Below, piece after piece: positions 11,443 to 22,917 of a stretch of DNA of 64,000 bases. The translations under genes were made by a program, and so were the position numbers. The notes below the pieces were generated by a model. The model made no database searches. It worked only from the letters and a program-made list of their open reading frames with translations, and was not told where the DNA came from. This DNA is from Liolophura sinensis (taxonomy: Eukaryota; Mollusca; Polyplacophora; Chitonida; Chitonidae): positions 1,240,001 through 1,304,000 of the forward strand of contig NC_088301.1 of the NCBI RefSeq assembly GCF_032854445.1, read 5' to 3'. The stretch's first letter is position 1; every line of letters starts with the position of its first letter.

Positions 11443-12380
11443 CTGTCAACACAACTAGTTTGTCAAATATTGTAATTAAAGTGATCTTTAGACCATGGGA
11501 ACTTGCTACATACTTTACATGATTTAGAAAAACGTAAGCCAAGCAGAAATTGGCAATAAATTGTTTTAACTGCGGAACTGCGGAGGCTCAAAGAGTCTGC
11601 AAATGAATTAGATTGATTGACTGAATGATGTAACTGTGAATTTGAGGTGTGGTAGTGAGGCTGTTGTGCATTCTTATCGGGAATGGTTTCCTTTTAAATA
11701 ACACAAGACTTCCCCAGACATCACTACTTTTATTCTTTATACTCAAGACAGCACTAGACTCATCATGGTAAAACCTTCAGAAACAAAATTGAAATGAAAC
11801 AGGTATGATAGAAATATGACAGACGAAAAAGTACGACACTGTTAACAAAATAAAACGACAGTGTAAATCATCAGAGTTCGATTGTCTTAATGGTTGGACC
11901 AGAACAAAAGAAACGGTTAAATGCTCATCACACAAATGAGAAACTCATTGCGAAATGACAAGCATAATGGGCGACAGTCAAACTTAACCAAAGCGACTGC
12001 CACTTACTTTCCTCGCAAATGCAGTACTAAGAGCTACTTCTCGGATTCACAGTACTTGGACACATATCTGGAAATGATAGCATGAAAATGAAACGATCAG
12101 TCTGATAAATGAAGGATACTAACGAAGAAGAGTGTCAGTGAAAAGAATACACACATCTGACTGGTGTTTTACGCAGTACAGCCTACTGGAGAATGCCTGA
12201 CTCAAATGACGGTGTGAAGCTTATGGGCTGACTGATGAATGTGAGAGCTCTGTTAATTGATATCAGCTTTCAAAACTGTTTTGGTCAATGTTTAAGGTTT
12301 TCATAAATTTTAGTGATACAGAGTAAAAGTGCGTCATTTCAAGCAGGTCTACATACTAATGTCTTCTTGTGACGTCTGGG
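11443..12380. other. Non-coding stretch
   Basis: No frame, array or repeat was recognised. Confidence 0.4.
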
Positions 12381-12384
12381 TACC

Positions 12385-12485
12385 TGGCTGGCCCAGATGG
12401 CTAAGGCACTAAACGGCTGCGATCACGCCCTTAACCCATGTGAACCGAGTGTTCGAAATCCATCTCTCGCTGTTTGGGCTGCGCC
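12385..12485 (+). mobile_element. tRNA-like SINE head
   Basis: GCCCAGATGGCTAAGGCAC resembles a tRNA A-box region and GTGTTCGAAATCC a B box. The flanks GCCCAG and TTTGGGCT could pair as an acceptor-like stem. The anticodon arm is not convincing and the spacing between the boxes is long. It is best read as a tRNA-derived SINE promoter rather than a tRNA gene. Confidence 0.4.
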
Positions 12486-12529
12486 ACCTCTAACAGAAAG
12501 TGAAGTGGGAGAAATTTGGTGCAAGTGCT

Positions 12530-12880
12530 TGACAAGGATATACTGACATTTTCATGGAAACCTCCTTAATCGAAGTGTTACGATTATTGATCTGGAACGT
12601 CCTTGTTGAATGTCGAATGTCTGTTTCGTGGCTTAGATCCCAAGAACATGTCATTTCCATGGAAATCTATTTGGTGTAGGTTCTTGAGAGGAATATGATA
12701 TTTCCATGAAAACATTTTTAGTGGAGGTACTTGACAAGAATACAGTGGTATTTAATTAAATAATTAATATAATTATTACTATTTTATAATTATAAGTAAT
12801 TCATATAATTCCCACGGTAACTTCTTTGGCCAAGGTGTTTCACCAGAGTATAAGGACATTTCCAAGAAAGACTATTTAGT
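12530..12880 (+). repeat. Very degenerate tandem repeat
   Basis: Recurring pieces TTTCCATGGAAA and GAGGTACTTGACAAGAATA are spaced by roughly 50-65 bp. The order is kept but the sequence has decayed. It lies next to the 45-bp array. Confidence 0.4.
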
Positions 12881-12984
12881 GGAGGTGCCAAATGGGCGCA
12901 GATTTGCTCAGCAGAGTGTAAAGGACACCAACACACCTCGAGAATATCCTGACAAACCTCTGATGTCAAAAAAGGAAGACTGGC

Positions 12985-13985
12985 CTGAAAATGCTACCTT
13001 TTGATGCACTTCATGGTGCTTGGCTTGATTTGAAAATACTGCCGAGTGAAACACTTCATGGTGCTTTGCTGGATTTGAACATGCTGCCTGGTAAAACACT
13101 TCATGTTGGTTTGCTGAAGTTTATCCTGGCCGCCTGTTTAAACACTTTAAAATGCTTTACTGGATTTGAACATGCTCTCCAGTGAAACACTTTAAGATAC
13201 TTTGCTGGATTTGAACATGCTGTCTAGTGAAACACTTCAAGACGCTTTGCTGGATTTGAACAAGCTTCCTAGTGAAACACTTCAAGATGCTGTGCTGGAT
13301 TTGAACAAGCTGCCTGGTGAAACACTTCATGGTGCTTTGCTGAATTTGGAAATGCTGCCTAGTGAAACACTTCAAGATGCTGTGCTGGATTTGAACATGC
13401 TGCCTAATAAAACACTTCATGGTGCTTTGCTGAATTTGGAAATACTGCCTAGTGAAACAATTCAAGACGCTTTGCTGGATTTGAACAAGCTGCCTAGTGA
13501 AACACTTCAAGATGCTGTGCTGGATTTGAACATGCTGCCTAATAAAACACTTCATGGTGCTTTGCTGGAGTTTATCCAGGCCACCTGGTGAAACACTTCA
13601 AGATGCTTTGCTGGATTTGAACAAGCTGCCTGGTGAAACACTTCAAGATGCTTTGTTGGATTTGGAAATGCTGCCTGGTGAAACACTTCAAGATGATTTG
13701 TTGGATTTGAACATGCTGCCTAGTAAAAAAAAAAAAACACTTCAAGATGCTTTGTTGGATTTGAACATGCTGCCTAGTAAAAAAAAAAAAACACTTCAAG
13801 ATGCTTTGTTGGGTTTGAAAATGCTGCCTAATGAAACACTTTAAGACGCTTTGTTGGATTTGAACATGCCGCCTAGTGACACACTTCAAGATGATTTGTT
13901 GGATTTGAACATGCTGCCTAGCAAAAAACACTTTAAAATGCTTTACAGGATTCGAACATGCCGCCTAGTGAAACACTTAAAAATG
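12985..13985 (+). repeat. Minisatellite, 45 bp unit, about 22 copies
   Basis: The unit is CTGCCTAGTGAAACACTTCA, then AGATGCTTTGCTGGATTTGA, then ACATG. Length 45 keeps frames open on both strands (forward reading LPSETLQDALLDLN). Two copies near 13725-13795 carry 11-12 bp A-runs and shift the frame. The block starts about 190 bp beyond the ALG14 stop codon. Confidence 0.9.
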
Positions 13986-14103
13986 CTGTTCTAATGAGGA
14001 TGTTCATCCAGAAATTCTACTGACACAAAATGAAAGATACAAACAGAAATCTCTTACATAGTAGTCGATATAACAACAAGTTCAAATGAACCATATATTT
14101 TAC

Positions 14104-14109
14104 TTTAAT
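14104..14109 (-). promoter_or_regulatory. ALG14: Candidate ALG14 polyadenylation signal (ATTAAA)
   Basis: The first ATTAAA-type hexamer downstream of the ALG14 stop on the minus strand, about 67 nt past the stop. It is followed by an AT-rich stretch and then by the 45-bp minisatellite. Confidence 0.35.
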
Positions 14110-14175
14110 GACATACAATTTTTCAGAATTAATAAAGCCCATGATTTGGACGACAATGTGAGACGTTTTCTTTCA

Positions 14176-14346
14176 TCAGACTAATCGGCCGATATATTCT
14201 GTGCCTGGGTACCTCTTCTGTAACTGAGGCCACTGCACAAGGAGATGATCACAGAAAAAATAGACGAGTTTTGCTGAGAGGGAGAGGGTTTGCACTCGAC
14301 AGATGCTCTCCACGTATATGATCTTCACAAGATGAATGTGTAACAT
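14176..14346 (-). CDS. ALG14: ALG14 exon 5, terminal
   Basis: 56 codons and TGA. Carries IIYVESICRVQTLSLS, a DHLLVQWPQL segment and the C-terminal YIGRLV. The C terminus is the known contact with ALG13. Acceptor TTTCAG. Confidence 0.95.
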   Translation of the reverse strand: MLHIHLVKIIYVESICRVQTLSLSAKLVYFFCDHLLVQWPQLQKRYPGTEYIGRLV

Positions 14347-17300
14347 CTGAAATGGATAAGACCAAACAGATTGACACTCAGAACAAGTGGCAGAATAGAG
14401 CTGTGTGAAACAGAAATCAACGGCTTTTAAAAAACATGAATAAAGAGATTATTGCTTACTTTTGTAATATCAAACACAATATGACACCAGACATGACACC
14501 CCACCTAAACACAACATACTGACACCAATCACATGAAACCCATCCACAGTATATTGACACCAGGGTATCCAGTAATTGGCCTATTTTTTATGCTCACACA
14601 TGCTAAAAGTACCAAACTGCTGCTTTTGAAGTCTTATCTATCAGTGAAAAACATTGGTCTTTTGCTTACAAGGTAGATCTTAAAGTGAACATAAAGTCTG
14701 CCACTATATATACATAGAAATAAGGACACAGGACACAGTTATCACAGACAAATCTGTAAAAAAATCTAAAAACTTTTGAAAGTCAAAAAGATGAAGTTCA
14801 ATATTGGGGATATGGCACTGACAGACAATTCACTCTGAGTAGCCAAGTGATGCCCTCATGAACTTTGCCTATCACTAGCACTGAAAGCATAACATGGTAA
14901 TTGGCTGTCAGAGCAAAAAAAACCTATTAGTTCTCGAATGTCAGTGTGGTTTCTTATAGTGGATAGAGAAATATCGATGCGGGAGGACAAGCAGGATTGC
15001 TAAAACATGATGCTTGTATCCACGAACATCGTCCTGATTGGGCGCTAAACTGAAAGAAACAGCGGCCCTTTGAACACGGAACAGAGCTGATACTCTTTGG
15101 TTGGGTACCATGCCTTTTGGTTTGTATTTCCTCATTGTCACATTGTTTAGTACTGATGGTACCGAAGAGCTCCTAGGTTTTGTGACATCACTCTAGACAG
15201 CTATAACATGGCAAAACATGCCAAATGAGTGGCTAGGTACTGTTGATTGTTTGCTATTCATTTTGTTGACAAGAGGGGTAGAATTTTAAAAATATTTTTG
15301 GAGCATTTCCGGAATACTACTTCATTAATTAATTCATATTTAGTGGCTGACTATGTTCACTTTAACAGATGCTCTATAAACCATACTTGCCTAACTTTTC
15401 ATAATGGTTGAAGTGGCTGTGTCTGTTTATTACCTACCCTGAGAAAGGCTGCAGTGATAACTAGAGGCACACAGGTCCCTGGGCCATTACACAGCACCTG
15501 TATAAAACAGCAACAATCAGGTATCACACTTATCACCCCAGTATGCTAATACTAACGCAGTTATACAATGGTTTACATTTTACTGACTGATCCACCATAA
15601 TACTGCTCGCAGCATAGACTTACAAACTCTGGAAAATTTTGCTAGAAGAATTCTGTCATGTTGCGATGACGTCGATGCCATCTCATTTATAGGTCTGTCC
15701 CATTGGAACATCATGCTAACACCACCAGAAATGACAAGATTTGCATGTTCACAGAATGTACAAACATACAAATGTACAAACAATGCCCAAACCTCATGGT
15801 TAACCTGAAGCTAAGCATGAACCAATGTCGAAACAAGTGCAAGTTATGCTCAATACAAACAGTCAAGGATTTAACCAACAGTCAAGGATTTAACCAACAG
15901 TCAAGTATTTAACCAACAGTCAAGGATTTAACCAACAGTCAAGGATTTAACCAACAGTCAAGGATTTAACCAACAGTCAAGGATTTAACCAACACAAAAC
16001 ACAACACAAGATACATACCTGATGGCACCATAAAGTTTGCTTAAACTGTATCAACTATACCATACGGGTTAAATAAAAAAAAAAACATCATCCAACATCA
16101 ACACTTCAGAAGCCAAAATTTCAGGCCTCATTTATTTACTCATTGCATTAGTGTTTTATGTCTTACTCAGGGACAATTTAATGTGACAACTCATGGTAAT
16201 GGAAGGAAAAGGTTCTGATTAAGGCCCAGTAAACCAGCAGAAGTAAGACCTTATTAACCAAGAAATGTGGCTGGTGTGTAGACCCCAAGGATATGTTGTG
16301 CCAATGTTTCCTCAGGCTCGATAACAAATCTGTCCATTACTGAGCATTATATCCTGAATTTCACCTAAAGATTGGTGTGTAAAAACTTACTTTCTGAGTC
16401 AAGTCAAGACCTTAAGAAGACACTTTTGATTCAAACACTTTAAGTTTTTCTGATAAGAAATTAATCCAATTTCACAAAAAACTCTTAAGTGACACTATAA
16501 GGTGAATTAATGAATTAGAATCAAGCAAAATATGTCACTTAAATTTAGGTGAAAATGCCCATGAAATACAGTAATCATGAATAAATAAAGCAGAAAACAA
16601 TGAATAAGAAAAATACCGAATTGACTGCAAACAAAAGGATACAATACAACTATCTTACCAAATCGGGCTTCAACTTGAGCACAAGCGGAATGGAGTGAGT
16701 CAAGGCATAAAGGGTGGATAGAAGGGAGGTAATCCAGGACTGACTGACCTCACGACTTCTGGGTACTTTGTGGATATGATACTGCAAGTATAAAGTGCAA
16801 ATACACAGTGTAACATAGGGTCGGCTTGCTTACATGTAAAACATGTACTATTACCAATCAACACAGACAGGTCTGCCATTAAATCTCACTTTGTACGAGA
16901 ATTTGCTGAATAAACAGAAGGTCACATAGTACATGTAAGACTACATTACATCAGACACATTAAGGTTCTTGCAGACATGACAATGATGATTTCATTGAAC
17001 AATACAACTAACTGATACAGCTAAATTAAACTTGAATCACACAATGATTTCATAACAGTGCTTTATATGTAAAGCATGTTGTTGTCAGGTGAGGAAACAG
17101 GTGAATGCCAGTGAAACCACTAGATTATATCACAGAGCCACATTTGTACAGCAACTTGCGGTTGGTCCTGGGTTTCTCCCGGGCTGTGCCCAGTTTCCTT
17201 CCACCATGATGCAGGCCACCGCTGTATAAGTGGAATATTCTTGAGTACGGCGTAAACACCAATCAAATAAATAAATACATTTGTAAATATAGCAGTTTTG

Positions 17301-20300
17301 AAGCAGGTAAAGTACACAAAATTTGGTTGCAATACTTGACATGGTCACCCTGACAAGATTTAATACACAGATACAATGCTGATATTCTAAGTGCAGGTAC
17401 TATACATGTAGTTCAGAGTTAACAGTCAACCAGATACTGGTCATGCTGATAACTTTACTTATCTACACACCCTTCATTTTAACTGTTTAACAGATGGAAA
17501 GCCCTACCTTCCCTATCTCAATGTACACAAATGCATTTCTAGTTTTCCAGGTAAGAGGTCAATCTCCTGTACATTGAGGTCAAATGTGTAACTCATGAAT
17601 TAGTCAATGTGCACAGTGCATGTACCACAAGCCAGACTCTCTTCACTAGTAATACTGTTTGTCACTTACCTCAATGCTGGCATCCTGTGTTTGCTGGAAG
17701 GTATGGATTTTCTCTTCACTCATTTTATCTGTATTGGCGATGACAAAATGCCTTGGTTTGTACAGGTGGCTCAGACCAGCCATTAAGCGAAGAATTTCAG
17801 TGGTGTGGCCTCCTGTGACATTAACACACAACATTCAGCATCATACACATTAATAATGCAGAAAAGTTTGTCTTTAAATTTTACTTCATTGTCATATGAC
17901 TGAAAAATTGTTAAGTACGACGTTAAACCCCAAGCACTCAAGCACTCACTCACTCACTCACTCATTCACCTAAATTTTATTTAAACTGTATCACACAGTC
18001 ATCTCACTCACTCACTCACTCACTCACCTAAATTTTATTTAAACTGTATCACACAGTCCTCAAGGTGACTTCTTAAACACAACAGGTTAGCTTCTGAATG
18101 CCACACATATCTTTTTAGTTTGTATAAGGCTATATGTTTAGTATTTGCGTGTACCACGGCTGTAAATGCCAACAAAGTCTGGCAGTACTAGAGACACTTT
18201 ATATTTCCCCACCAAAGTGATGAAATGGAGATATAGGAGAAAGTGTGACTTATGCATTTCCCCATTTCAGACACAAACTGATATATGCGTAGATCTATTT
18301 AAATATTTATAAATTTGATTCCTGCTAAGTGCAGAACCATATAATGAGGATGAATTTATCGCGAATCTGATATTATGTACAGTATCTGAATTTACCGATA
18401 AGCAGGTAATACAAACATAGGAGGAATCAGAAATCAGAGATATTTTACAAGCTTTCTTCCAAATCAAAAATATATTCACTGATCTGAGTATGGTTTTGTG
18501 TCCTCGAGATGCCTTTCATAAGCACCATGATTACAAAATTCTGGAGAGCATTTCGGTAGCTATTTCAACTCTTATACACAACTATAGTTTACCAACTCCT
18601 GGTGCAACTTTGTGTGCATGGGTGAGTGGAGCCTGTGTGCGTGGGAGGGGGGGGGGGTGGGTGGGAGGAGGGTGATGTTACAAGTACTTAACAATAGAGG
18701 GTAGGTAGGTCAGTTTTTTCTTTTTTGTTTTTTTTTTCTGCAGAAGAGAAGAACAACCATAGAATTTGGTTCATCTGATTCATCACAATTAAACTTTGTC
18801 AACAATGATCAGAACACAGTACTAAATTATATCACCCAATATTTGGCAAGTCTCAAAATAAATATTCTTAAATCTTTACAGTAAAACTAACAGGTAAACA
18901 TTGTTATGAGTACTACAGCGCAATTTAAGTCAACGGTTTGTGATAGCATTTTCAGGTCCTGTGCAAAGGGGGCAAGCATGTGAAAATATAACCAAAATCC
19001 TGACCAGCTGAAGCTGAATCTTTAGGCCTAGTAGAATAAAATGTATACTGATATCTATAAACTTGTTACCATTTTCCTAAAAATCATGTTGTGTTGCATG
19101 AAGATTAAAGGATGGTACATATCAGCTTTGTCTTTGTATGTGAACTTCCCTGTATCCATTTAGAAATGAACCTGCCCTTTCTTGTGTCACTACCACATCA
19201 CAACAATGTATCCATATACAGAAACAGTTTTCTATTTTCTATGAAGTCTTCTCAGCATCTGGTGAGAACAACGACAGTTCAGGAAATTATACGAAGGCTC
19301 TTCAGAACAGAGTTTTGACCAGAAGAAAAGGTATCCACACACAGCTGACTAATATTTTTTGTTTTTAATTTCTTTCTTTTCCAAGGCCAACAGAAGGGGT
19401 TCATTTGGGGGCCTCTAATAAATGTGAAATGATAGTAACACAATGGTGGATGGCAACATAAAAGGGGCCCTGCTGGGGATTCTTTGATGACACAGGTTTA
19501 AAACAAATTCTGTTTTGATCATGTTTCAGCGATATTATGGTGTAAGGTCTCAATTTGTCACCGTGATTATACCAGTCCATGACTGCATTAATTTAATTCA
19601 CAAAAAATAAACTAGGGGATTTACGTAAGTGGGCTACACATAGAACCTCGGCTATAGTTTGGGCGACTTGTCCTTGGCGGTATAGGCCTGTGTCCAAGAT
19701 TCCCCAGTGTTGGTAAACATTTCGTGCCAGTTATAACTAGGCCCACACAATTCTCTTCAATTGAGTTTCACGAGATCAGGTGTCTTTTTAAGCTATAACA
19801 TGGGGAAAAGAATTGGATCATCGAGAATGGATAATTAATTTGAATTATCGGCTCCTTATGGAAACACTATGACACTGATCATCAGTTAAGCAAAGTACAT
19901 GCACCCCCCCCCCCCAACCACCGACTAAAATATGGTATCCAAATGGATATAGGTGAAAACACTTCACAGGTATTTCGTTCTATGGGTTTCAAATACGTAT
20001 ACCCATCAAAGCACTGTAAGGCCAGCTTTGTTCAACAGCGGAAGTAAAATATGTATTTGGGAACAGAGCTCTCCGATGAGAACACAAAATTACGAGAAAT
20101 CACTTCTGTGTCATCTACTAAAGTCAAGTGAATTACATTCACCAAAGTCTTCGTGGTCTTCTGGACCATCCCATTCTGTGGCGTAAACAAGTGGTTATTT
20201 CATAATATGTTGTGATATACTTTTTATATGATGCCAGATTCTCAGTCAACGTCAGCATGACTGACGTACCAATGTAGGTCAATCGAGTAGATGGCATAAC

Positions 20301-21628
20301 GCGGTGAGTAGCTCAAACCAGACCTTATTTTCAAATCTGACTGAGATTTTCTAGGGAAAAATCGAATAAAGGTCAGTGTGAATGGTTGCGATAAGGACAT
20401 AAATGTCTTGCATAGCTTGTGAACAGACCATGTATTAAGTGGATCTGGACATTAGTTATTGCAAATACAGCAAGCTTTGTCAAGGGATAGTTGACTACAG
20501 ACACAATGTAATAATCGGGTGCACACGTCGTCCAGGCAAAGGATGGCAGCCGTCTCCACATATCAGTATACGCCATCCTTAGACTGGATTTTCAGACAAA
20601 AGAAACTGTATATCTTGAAAGAGCGTCAACTGTCACCTGTATAAACAGAGTGGCATTTCAAACGATTGGCAAAAAAAATATTTAAATGAAATAAAGTAAA
20701 ATAATTTGGCATCTGTAAAAACATGAAAAAAGAATTTCCATCGTGGCCTTTTCCAAGGGTAGGTCACATAACATCAGACATTTAATACAATGTAGTCTTG
20801 CTAAAGCGCACCGCTTTGGGTGTGTTTTAGGTGTGTTTTTAAGGTATAGCGTGGCGAAAAGAATTGGATCACGGAGAATGGATAATTAATTTGGCATGCT
20901 GAGATGTGAGAGTTGAGATGAACTCACTCAAACTGAGAATGGCTTCTTAATTTTTTTCCTCTTTCCTTTATTTAATACAATGATTTAGTATGATATACTT
21001 GAAAATAGTGAACATTATTATTTTTATAGTTCTGGAGCTGTAACTCGTTCACATCATCGGGTTGACAGCCGTATGCAGTCCGCCATTTTGAATCTGAGGA
21101 CTGTACAATTTTTATTTATAAAATAAATTGAAAAAAAAAACATGAACTGAGCTTTATTTTCAATAACTGTGAATGTCTATATATCGTAATCACATTTTAA
21201 TTTAGTCATGGCATACTAGACTACGTTGTAAATGTTTAACCTCTGATCTACAAAGTATTTAGGGCCCGTAGCGACATGCTACTTAATTAAGGATATTAGA
21301 ATTGGTCTTTAAATTCAAGGTGTTATCTAGTAATGCAGAATAACTAGACAGAACCATAGATTAAAGATGGAACTATAGGAATTTCGAAAACTGGTCACCT
21401 GATAATTGAGATATTACGAGAAAGGACGAAACTAGGTATTAACCACATTTTCATAAGCTGCTTACCAGAGCCAGCGATGATGAGACATGTTGCGGGTTTT
21501 TCTCGTTTTGAAGACCGTATATCACTTGCGTGTGAAGATCCTAACAATAGTATAACTATGGCCACTATAGCGGCAAGTGCAACACAAACCGCCACGATGA
21601 CAAACACCAATAAAAAGTCGTCGTCCAT
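14176..21628 (-). CDS. ALG14: ALG14, UDP-GlcNAc transferase membrane subunit (5 coding exons)
   Basis: Coding exons are 21628-21466, 17812-17670, 16781-16659, 15497-15438 and 14346-14176. All introns are GT-AG and phases agree, giving 219 aa against 216 for human ALG14 (from memory). ALG14 anchors the catalytic subunit ALG13 at the cytosolic face of the ER. Together they add the second GlcNAc to dolichyl-PP-GlcNAc in N-glycan precursor synthesis. Residues about 6-29 form the N-terminal membrane anchor. Then come the hallmark glycine-rich AGSGGHTTEILRLM, the PRHFVIANTDKMSE block, the KVPRSREVSQSW block, CNGPGTCVP, and the C-terminal YVESICRVQTLSLS and VQWPQL with the short RLV end. No key block is missing. 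Start chosen: the ATG that opens the membrane anchor, in aaaATGG context. The gene is head to head with TLCD4. Confidence 0.95.
14680..14980 (+). repeat. Dispersed repeat D, copy 1 (ALG14 intron 4)
   Basis: Matches 62445-62726 in order: AAGTGAACATAAAGTCTGCC, GACAGACAATTCACTCTGAG, TAATTGGCTGTCA, TGTGGTTTCTTATAGTG. About 300 bp, without a frame. The ends are not clearly inverted, so the class is unknown. Confidence 0.6.
15438..15497 (-). CDS. ALG14: ALG14 exon 4
   Basis: A 60-nt exon of 20 codons reading VLCNGPGTCVPL and ending AAFLR. The NGPGTC block is conserved in ALG14. Acceptor ATACAG, donor AGG/GTAGGT. Phase 0 at both ends. Confidence 0.93.
15859..15994 (+). repeat. Minisatellite, 19 bp unit, about 7 copies (ALG14 intron 3)
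   Basis: The unit ACAGTCAAGGATTTAACCA is almost perfectly kept in every copy, which indicates a recent expansion. Confidence 0.95.
16330..16560 (-). repeat. Dispersed repeat E, copy in ALG14 intron 3
   Basis: Read on the minus strand it gives GACATATTTTGCTTGATTCT, TTCTTATCAGAAAAACTTAA and a GTGAAATTCAG end. It aligns by eye with 29307-29490 and 30770-30985 in TLCD4. It has the same orientation relative to transcription as those copies. Confidence 0.5.
16659..16781 (-). CDS. ALG14: ALG14 exon 3
   Basis: 41 codons, phase 0 at both ends, with the VPRSREVSQSW block and the LKLKPDL end. Acceptor TTGCAG, donor TTG/GTAAGA. The frame is under 60 codons, so a length filter misses it. Confidence 0.93.
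17148..17278 (+). mobile_element. SINE family A, 5'-truncated (ALG14 intron 2)
   Basis: Begins CAGCAACTTGCGGTTGGTCC and ends GAGTACGGCGTAAACACC followed by AATAAATAAATA. It lies antisense to ALG14. Confidence 0.8.
17670..17812 (-). CDS. ALG14: ALG14 exon 2
   Basis: Completes GGHTTEILRLM and carries the PRHFVIANTDKMSEEKI block. Acceptor CACAG/GAGG, donor GAG/GTAAGT. The exon ends in phase 0. Confidence 0.95.
17885..18030 (+). repeat. SINE family B 3' tail plus CACT microsatellite
   Basis: CATATGACTGAAAAATTGTT then AAGTACGACGTTAAACCCC, followed by two CACT-repeat blocks separated by a duplicated segment (CACCTAAATTTTATTTAAAC, twice). It lies in ALG14 intron 1, close to exon 2. Confidence 0.7.
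18641..18673 (+). other. G-rich tract with G-quadruplex pattern
   Basis: Runs of three or more G separated by single T or A over 33 bases, including an 11-G run. It lies in ALG14 intron 1 on the strand opposite to the sense strand. Confidence 0.5.
19782..19842 (+). repeat. 60-bp direct repeat, copy 1
   Basis: TTTTTAAGCTATAACATGGG, AAAAGAATTGGATCA, GAGAATGGATAATTAATTT. A matching copy lies at 20833-20893. Both are inside ALG14 intron 1. Confidence 0.6.
20833..20893 (+). repeat. 60-bp direct repeat, copy 2
   Basis: Same block as 19782-19842 with a handful of substitutions (TATAGCGTGGCG for TATAACATGGGG). The sequence between the copies, about 1 kb, shows no frame. Confidence 0.6.
21466..21628 (-). 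CDS. ALG14: ALG14 exon 1
   Basis: 54 codons plus one base. Encodes MDDDFLLVFV and the hydrophobic anchor, a short luminal/cytosolic linker (SSKREKP), and ends inside the glycine motif at AGSG. The donor is G/GTAAGC. Confidence 0.93.
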
Positions 21629-22655
21629 TTTCGTCGTCTGCTTCTGACCACTTTATGGCATGTCGCAAATAAGGCTGCGTTGAAAAAGAGGACTCTTTGG
21701 AAATGAAAAGATGTGTAACACGTACTCCCATGTGATGACATAAAAAAAAGATTACCGTTGATGACCTAACACAAAAGCATAATAATTAACGCATTAGCCT
21801 TCGGAAATAAGAAGAATACCTTATGTTCCTCTTTTATTTAAACGAATAAACTCCGTATTTTATACCGGCTCATATCACAGATTATATTTTTCCAGCCGTC
21901 TGTCATGTTTGTCAAACCAAAGAGTGACATTTGATGGGAACGAAATGTCTAAATTTTCCCGTATCCAGATGCAAGCAGTAAGTATTTTATGATTTCAGCA
22001 TCGGTGAGCATTTCAGCAATTTGCGTAAATCATGAAATAGAAATTGTGTTAAAACAACGGCATCGCTCCGCTGATCATTTCAGCGGCATGTTCGACGTGG
22101 TCACTGTAGCGATGACGCATTCACACGTTTGACAAAGGCACAAAAGACCGCTACAACGATATACGTTGAGAAATTGAACAGAAACACACGAATACCAAAG
22201 TCAGTATTGTAGCATTTATTGCAGCTTTCCGTTGCAGGGTTTGTAAGAAGCAAACCGGGTTAAAATTACGCTGCAAATGTGTGCAATTATAGGAATCCGT
22301 TTTTCGTACAGCGCTGTACTGGCGTTTAAAATTGAATGGGCAAGCATTGAACGACCTAGGGAGGGTAGTCACAAGAAGTCCGTTTTAACTCATTGATTAA
22401 TTGATCATGTGGCTAGATGGTTTTAATAATTCATTCGAAAACCATCCATGTAGATATGTGTTGGGTTAAAAACATAGAAGTGCTGAAGTGCATAAATTAC
22501 TGCTGTGTTACTAGTTCGAGATTGCTCTGATGTAAGGTTTAGCTCCAAACCAAGATGTAAAAGACATGTGAAAGACTGCTGCAGTTACCACGGTAGTTTG
22601 TGAGAACGTTTGGGTTTGGCCAGATTTTGTTCGGCCAGGGCTGGTCCCGAACCAT
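21629..22655. other. ALG14 5' flank
   Basis: Unique sequence that should hold the ALG14 5'UTR and promoter. No TATA box at a telling distance and no strong CpG island was seen. Confidence 0.35.
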
Positions 22656-22917
22656 AGTTGCGGAATGTAACTCTCTGTATTGGGCAAACAAAGTGTTTGG
22701 AGATTTACGAGTAGAAACTGCTTCTAATGTGTCGGATTGACAGTAAGCCACTTTTACCTCAAATCAGAACTATATTGATTGCCATATGTATTAACTCTCT
22801 TGAACAACCGTATTTTTTTCTGTGCTCACATCAATAACATCAATGGTAAATGTGGCTTACCATTGATCAGACACATCAGAAGCAGTTGCTTGATACAGAG
22901 TGTTACATTCCACAACT
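22656..22917. mobile_element. MITE-like palindromic element F, copy 1
   Basis: The left end AGTTGCGGAATGTAACTCTC is inverted at the right end, and the match continues inward (AACTGCTTCTAATGTGT against ACACATCAGAAGCAGTT; GTAAGCCAC against GTGGCTTAC). Long arms flank a loop of roughly 85 bp. No coding capacity. Related to 61961-62254. It lies between ALG14 and TLCD4. Confidence 0.65.

Noticed and set aside
12385-12485. A functional tRNA gene
   Set aside because: A and B boxes are present, but no credible anticodon arm or canonical spacing. The same judgement applies to the heads near 49590, 52220, 53820, 55100 and 59060, which are SINE-derived.
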